From: Myxococcaceae bacterium
GTDB taxonomy: Bacteria > Myxococcota > Myxococcia > Myxococcales > Myxococcaceae
Length of the DNA: 37,865 nt
Assembly (NCBI GenBank): GCA_016926755.1
Contig: JAFGNZ010000063.1
Coordinates: forward strand, 1-37,865
Direction of reading: 5' to 3'
Made by a program: the position numbers and the translations under genes. Positions 34,360-37,865 of this stretch are shown in pieces; the stretch's first letter is position 1; every line of letters begins with the position of its first letter. The notes beneath the pieces are model-generated. The model saw nothing but the letters and a program-made list of their open reading frames with translations. It had not been told where the DNA came from and did no database searches.

Positions 34360-36172
34360 GAGCCACGTCTGTCCTCCCTGGTGGGAGCGGTGGGCGGGCT
34401 GGTGGGAGCACCAGCAACTCTTCCTGGAGGCCGAAGACCCCGAAGGATGCTTTGACTACGAGCCCAAGACGCACCGTGTTCAGTGGCAAGGCCACCTTGC
34501 GGCGGCTGGCAGGTCTTGGGAACTCAAAATTCATTGGGGGCCGGGCACGCCGTACATGGCGCCGGCCATCGAACCCGTCGGCTGCTGGTCGTTGGTCCAC
34601 CAACTCCGCGATCGCTCGATGTGCCTGCTGAAGCCAGAGGGATTGTCGGCGGGGTACACAGGGGTCCCCGACATGGGCTTCTGGCTAAAGCGCGCGGCGG
34701 GCTGGCTCGAACGCTACGTCGAAGAGGGGTGGGCGATCGATCCCAACTTCTGGCGCTTCGTGGCGCTTGAGCGGCCCGCCGCCGGATACAGGGTGAACCT
34801 ACCTCCGATGCGCCTGATGGGGTTGCCTCCTGCTTGGCGGCTGAGTTCGCTTGAAAAGATTGGCCAGTTTCGTGCATTCGTTTCCAGGACCAATGGCCTG
34901 AGCGCCGTGAAGGAGTGGCGCCCCGGCGTCAAGGGCCGTTGGCGGCAGTGGGATGAAGCGGAGAGCCTGGTTGACGATGAGCGTGAGGAGTTCCTGGGGA
35001 TCTGGGTACGGCCGGACGCCCACTTGGATCCTCGGCTGAGGGGGTTACATCTCTTCGGGGAGGAGCGGCTTCAGAGACAGTACCTGCAACTGTTGAAACA
35101 GGTTTTCGAGAGGGCCAGCAAGAAGGGACGTCGAGTGCTGATGGCCGTTGGCACTGAAATGACCGAGGAGAGCGACCCTATCTGGCTCATCCATGTGATC
35201 GATCCCAGACCCGAGCCGGAACCTGGTCGGACCATTCAGGACCTGGGACCTAATGCCAGCGAGGCAGATGTCCGAGGGCTTGTGGAGGGCGCTATTAGGC
35301 GTGGCTTTCAGCGGGCGCGGGAGTTTCTCGACATGCTCATGCCATGGAGTGGAATCGTGCTGGATACGCGAACCCTGGATGCCCGACGCCGGAGCGGCAG
35401 GCCCGATGACATTCATCGGCGCATCTCCTCGGCTCAGGTGCTACTCGTTGGCTTGGGAGCGTTGGGCTCAGAAGTGGCCCACCTCCTGGCTCAGGAGGGG
35501 GTAGGGAACTTCCTGCTTGTCGATGGAGATCTCCTGATGCCGGGGAACGTCGCGCGCCATCGCGCGAACCTGGCCGACGCGGGACGTCCGAAGGTGAGCG
35601 CAGTCGAGCAAGACATCCTGCGGATCAATCCTTCCGCCAGCGTGCAGACGATCGAGAGCTGGATTGACGAGCAGCTCCCGACGCTGGGCTGGACCCCGCA
35701 GGGGTCGAACGAGCCCTTCGTAGCGGTAGGTCTCACGGGTGACGAGGCGAGCGAACACGTGCTAGGTGAACTCACCACTGGTTACCGGCAGCATTGCATC
35801 CACGCCTGGATGGAGATGGATGGACAGGTGCTGCGGCTCTTCCGGGTGCTGACCGGCAAGGACCCGACGTTGCTGGAACTGGGGCGAGATCCCCAATCCT
35901 CCATTCCGTCCTTGCCTCGCTCCTCGGGTCTTGCCGTGAGCCCCCGAGAATGCGCGGAGGCGGTGCTACCGGGCTCAGCGGGCAACATCCACGCAGCTGC
36001 GAACTTTATCGCTCGGATGGTGCTCGACGTCATTGTCGGCCGCCAAGAGGACGAGAACCACTGGCTCTTTGCTCCAGATGGCGTGCGCGACGCGGGGGAC
36101 TTGGTTCCGCCCCCACTTCGTTCCCGTTACGGCGTCATCGGCTTCCAGTTGACTGGGGCTCCGGTGACGTAG
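34352..36172 (+). CDS. cap2: Cap2-like E2-E1 fusion enzyme, type II CBASS
   Basis: 606 aa from TTG 34352, with GGGAGGGAAG about 8 nt upstream; ATG 34328 would add 8 residues but has no ribosome site. N-terminal about 135 residues look like a ubiquitin-conjugating (E2) fold: GTPYMAPAIEP, then the candidate catalytic Cys C91 in DRSMCLL, then a helix WLERYVEEGW. After a linker domain comes a ThiF/E1 adenylation domain: GLGALGS (367-373), LLVDGD (D391), NVARHRANL, and a candidate E1 Cys C534 in SPRECAEAVLPG. Cap2 enzymes activate and conjugate the C-terminus of the CD-NTase, priming the CBASS response. A Cap3 JAB-type protease normally reverses this, and none is found here. It overlaps the CD-NTase gene by 8 nt. 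Confidence 0.87.
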   Translation: MPESHVCPPWWERWAGWWEHQQLFLEAEDPEGCFDYEPKTHRVQWQGHLAAAGRSWELKIHWGPGTPYMAPAIEPVGCWSLVHQLRDRSMCLLKPEGLSAGYTGVPDMGFWLKRAAGWLERYVEEGWAIDPNFWRFVALERPAAGYRVNLPPMRLMGLPPAWRLSSLEKIGQFRAFVSRTNGLSAVKEWRPGVKGRWRQWDEAESLVDDEREEFLGIWVRPDAHLDPRLRGLHLFGEERLQRQYLQLLKQVFERASKKGRRVLMAVGTEMTEESDPIWLIHVIDPRPEPEPGRTIQDLGPNASEADVRGLVEGAIRRGFQRAREFLDMLMPWSGIVLDTRTLDARRRSGRPDDIHRRISSAQVLLVGLGALGSEVAHLLAQEGVGNFLLVDGDLLMPGNVARHRANLADAGRPKVSAVEQDILRINPSASVQTIESWIDEQLPTLGWTPQGSNEPFVAVGLTGDEASEHVLGELTTGYRQHCIHAWMEMDGQVLRLFRVLTGKDPTLLELGRDPQSSIPSLPRSSGLAVSPRECAEAVLPGSAGNIHAAANFIARMVLDVIVGRQEDENHWLFAPDGVRDAGDLVPPPLRSRYGVIGFQLTGAPVT

Positions 36173-36220
36173 CTCAGTCCGCGAACGAGAGGATGCTTTC
36201 CGCGCGCATCCTCAATGCCC

Positions 36221-36254
36221 AAAAAAAGCGGGCACCGCGTCGTGCGATGCCCGC
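36221..36254 (-). terminator. intrinsic terminator, minus strand
   Basis: On the minus strand GCGGGCA (36254-36248) pairs with TGCCCGC (36234-36228) across a 13-nt loop and is followed by seven T (36227-36221). It sits 6 bp after the stop of the 36-codon gene and would end the minus-strand unit coming from the right edge. On the plus strand it lies about 50 bp past the Cap2-like gene but has no T-run in that direction. Confidence 0.75.
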
Positions 36255-36260
36255 CCACGG

Positions 36261-36371
36261 CTAGCGCACGTGGCGCTCACGCCGTCCCAGGGCTTCGGCC
36301 AGTGCCGCCAGGAAGGCGGCCACCGCGTCTTGGATGACGCGCGAACGAAGGGTCTTCAGGATCCAGTCCAT
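36261..36371 (-). CDS. small protein, 36 aa, hypothetical
   Basis: ATG 36371 to TAG 36261, preceded by GGAGGTG at 7 nt, a near-perfect ribosome site. The product starts MDWILKTLRSRV and continues as one amphipathic Ala/Leu-rich helix (DAVAAFLAALAEAL) with a basic end (GRRERHVR). I know no family for it. The start lies 17 bp after the DUF932 remnant stop, and a terminator follows within 6 bp, so it has all the parts of an expressed gene. An amphipathic membrane-active peptide or a small adaptor are both possible. Confidence 0.55.
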   Translation of the reverse strand: MDWILKTLRSRVIQDAVAAFLAALAEALGRRERHVR

Positions 36372-36388
36372 GTGAAGACACCTCCTTC

Positions 36389-36628
36389 CTACGCCGCTGC
36401 GAGCTGCACCTGGGCCTGGTCCGCGATGGCCGCCAAGGCTTGCCTCTTCAGGATCGAGGCACTGCCCGGCCAGATGGACTCGAGGCGGGCAGCATCAGCG
36501 CTCTTTCCCTTCGTGGCCCGGATACCCTTGTGGTGATCAGCGTACTCGCTGAAGGCCTGGAGTGCGACCCACGCGGTTCCCTGGATCTGGCCTTCGATGC
36601 CGCTGCCGGAATAGAACAGCTCGATCAC
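36389..36628 (-). pseudogene. DUF932-family C-terminal remnant
   Basis: 79 codons from a GTG at 36628. The text IQGTAWVALQAFSEYADHH is the typical end of DUF932 (phage/plasmid-related) proteins, which are usually about 300 aa or more. Homology seems to continue upstream in frame (LIKARSKV) but meets a TAG at 36652-36650. Only about 25 bp further is the stop of the arginase-like gene, so the N-terminal three quarters are gone. There is no ribosome site before the GTG. It looks like a decayed mobile-element gene at the island's right side, though a short product cannot be excluded. Confidence 0.6.
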
Positions 36629-36676
36629 CTTGCTGCGCGCCTTGATCAGCTAGATCCTCTTGAGGAGCTGAAGGTC

Positions 36677-37699
36677 TCAGCCAAGCGCGTCAGCGCACGC
36701 CTTGCTGAACACCTTGATGTCGTCGAAGGCCAGCTCCACGCTGTCGTTCAGCCCCTTGCCCTGTACGGTGGTCGCGCCATCGCTGTTCGGCAGGCCGCAC
36801 ACGTCGAACCCGACCAGCTCACAGCCTCGCTCGGCCAGTGCCTTGATGACGTTCACCACCGCCAGCTGGGCATGCTCCGGCTTGTGCTGCCCGTCCTTGT
36901 AGGGCGTGCAGCTGACCTCTGACACGTCCCGGTCATAGGTGATGTACACCGAGTATTTCTCGTCCTTGAGCCCGGCCTGGCTCTCGATGGCATCGAGCAG
37001 GCCGGAGACATCGGCGCCCTTGGTCGTGTCCGTGCCATTGGAGAGCAGCTTGGCGACCTTGTCCTGGCTCTTGTTGGTCAGCACCGACGTGGCGAAGTTC
37101 CCGGAGGTCTTCACCTCGGTCGGGGCCCTCAGGACGCCCACCGCGGCGTAGGCCGTCACCAGGCGGGGGATGTGGTGCGCCGGGCAGCCCTCGAACAGCT
37201 TGACGGCCCAGGTGCTGCAATGAATGTTGTCGGAGCCCGCGGCGCCGTAGTCGTAGTGCGCATCGAAGTTGAGGACGAGCCGCTTTTCGTGCGAGGCGCG
37301 ATGCTGCAGCGCCCGCGCGGCCAGCGGCCAGGACATGTGGTGCGCGCTGTTGTGATCGATGACGCCGAAGAGGAAGGGGTGCTTGTCCTCCTTCTTGAAG
37401 GGCTCCTGCGCGAACAGCCCGTTCAGCCCCAGGAACGCCGCGGCGAAGTTGCTGAAGTTCACCTCGCCATTGCCACCGCCCTTGACCTCCTTCGAGAAGA
37501 CCAGGTTGCCGAAGTCCGCGTACTTGAAGGACTGGTTGTCTTTAACCGCTCCCTTCGCGTACCGGACATCGAACTGGAACTCGCAGAGGGCTTCCATCGC
37601 ATTGAGGTAGTTGGCCAACTTGCCAGCCACCATCTTGCTATTGAGTCGCGTCGGCAGGTACGTCAGCGCGGGGGCCATTCCAAAGTACGCGTAGATCAT
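36677..37699 (-). CDS. arginase-superfamily (ureohydrolase-like) protein
   Basis: 340 aa from ATG 37699. Six residues line up with the binuclear metal site of arginases: H116 in VIDHNSAHH, D146/H148/D150 in NFDAHYDYG, and D256/D258 in TYDRDVS. The order and spacing fit the ureohydrolase fold, but the sequence around them differs from arginase or agmatinase (no GGDHS, no SxDxDxxDP), so the substrate is unknown. C-N hydrolysis or deacetylation of a guanidino or acyl compound is possible. No signal peptide or membrane part is seen. The ribosome site is weak (AGGCTCTCGG at about 8 nt). It is the first of three minus-strand units ending at the terminator at 36221, and the DUF932 remnant follows 48 bp downstream. 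Confidence 0.7.
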   Translation of the reverse strand: MIYAYFGMAPALTYLPTRLNSKMVAGKLANYLNAMEALCEFQFDVRYAKGAVKDNQSFKYADFGNLVFSKEVKGGGNGEVNFSNFAAAFLGLNGLFAQEPFKKEDKHPFLFGVIDHNSAHHMSWPLAARALQHRASHEKRLVLNFDAHYDYGAAGSDNIHCSTWAVKLFEGCPAHHIPRLVTAYAAVGVLRAPTEVKTSGNFATSVLTNKSQDKVAKLLSNGTDTTKGADVSGLLDAIESQAGLKDEKYSVYITYDRDVSEVSCTPYKDGQHKPEHAQLAVVNVIKALAERGCELVGFDVCGLPNSDGATTVQGKGLNDSVELAFDDIKVFSKACADALG

Positions 37700-37851
37700 A
37701 AGGCCGAGAGCCTATCGCTCGACGGCTCAAGTTGGCCAGCGCGCTGGCATGATGATTCGCCCCACCTGTGCCCGACCTCTTAGGAGGCTGGAGGAAATAA
37801 GTTTTCCACTTTCAGTTGTTGCTCCAATGAACTCAGCGGCGAGGAACGCGG

Positions 37852-37865
37852 ATGGACGAGGAAGC
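37852..37865 (+). CDS. possible gene start at window end
   Basis: ATG 37852 begins MDEE and is preceded by GAGGAA at 5 nt. Only four codons are inside the window, so this rests on the ribosome site and the gap behind it. The 152 bp between 37700 and 37851 hold no other gene I can support and would contain promoters for this and the divergent arginase-like gene. Confidence 0.3.

Noticed and set aside
36173-36676. Cap3 JAB protease after the Cap2-like gene
   Set aside because: No frame here shows the HxHP-x(n)-SxxD JAMM motif. The stretch is filled by minus-strand short genes and a terminator.

Overview
The window looks like a chromosomal segment from a myxobacterium (Myxococcota, probably Myxococcaceae or Archangiaceae). 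The inference rests on very high GC, strong GC bias at third codon positions, several orphan or hybrid histidine kinases, a PEGA-domain protein beside a small Cys-rich lipoprotein, and a YfiR/kinase/TonB-receptor cluster. No rRNA, tRNA or CRISPR array was seen.

Left flank (1-12.1 kb), housekeeping and envelope signalling. It holds the end of an alpha/beta hydrolase, an exported S41 C-terminal processing protease, a PEGA-domain envelope protein, a small lipoprotein, and D-Ala-D-Ala ligase behind a sigma-54-like promoter. A tight three-gene set follows: YfiR-family periplasmic protein, hybrid histidine kinase, TonB-dependent receptor. A second, convergent histidine kinase overlaps the receptor at the stop codons.

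Centre (12.3-36.2 kb), a defence island with two divergently transcribed modules. Module A runs on the minus strand: SNF2 helicase (DrmD-like), 1676-aa N6-adenine methyltransferase, 1951-aa DEAD/DEAH helicase with a DUF1998/MZB-type zinc site (DruE/MrfA-like) and a nuclease-like C-terminal domain, and a UvrD-type helicase with a RelE-like N-terminus. Start/stop overlaps couple genes 1-2 and 3-4. A 142-aa plus-strand gene of unknown function and a 79-bp MITE-like element sit between the two pairs. The parts recall DISARM and Druantia, but the set fits neither as I know them: there is no DrmC phospholipase and no DruA-D/F/G/H. Module B runs on the plus strand: a large DUF4297-like nuclease-STAND NTPase-repeat protein, a cGAS/OAS-like CD-NTase, and a Cap2-like E2-E1 enzyme. 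This resembles type II CBASS without Cap3 and with an NLR/Avs-like protein where the effector would be. About 200 bp separates the modules and carries a perfect 9-bp inverted repeat.

Right edge (36.2-37.9 kb). On the minus strand lie a complete arginase-superfamily-like gene, a truncated DUF932 remnant, a 36-codon gene with a strong Shine-Dalgarno, and an intrinsic terminator. A possible gene start lies at the very end of the window.

All family assignments come from reading motifs, without database searches. The defence roles are inferred from domains and context.
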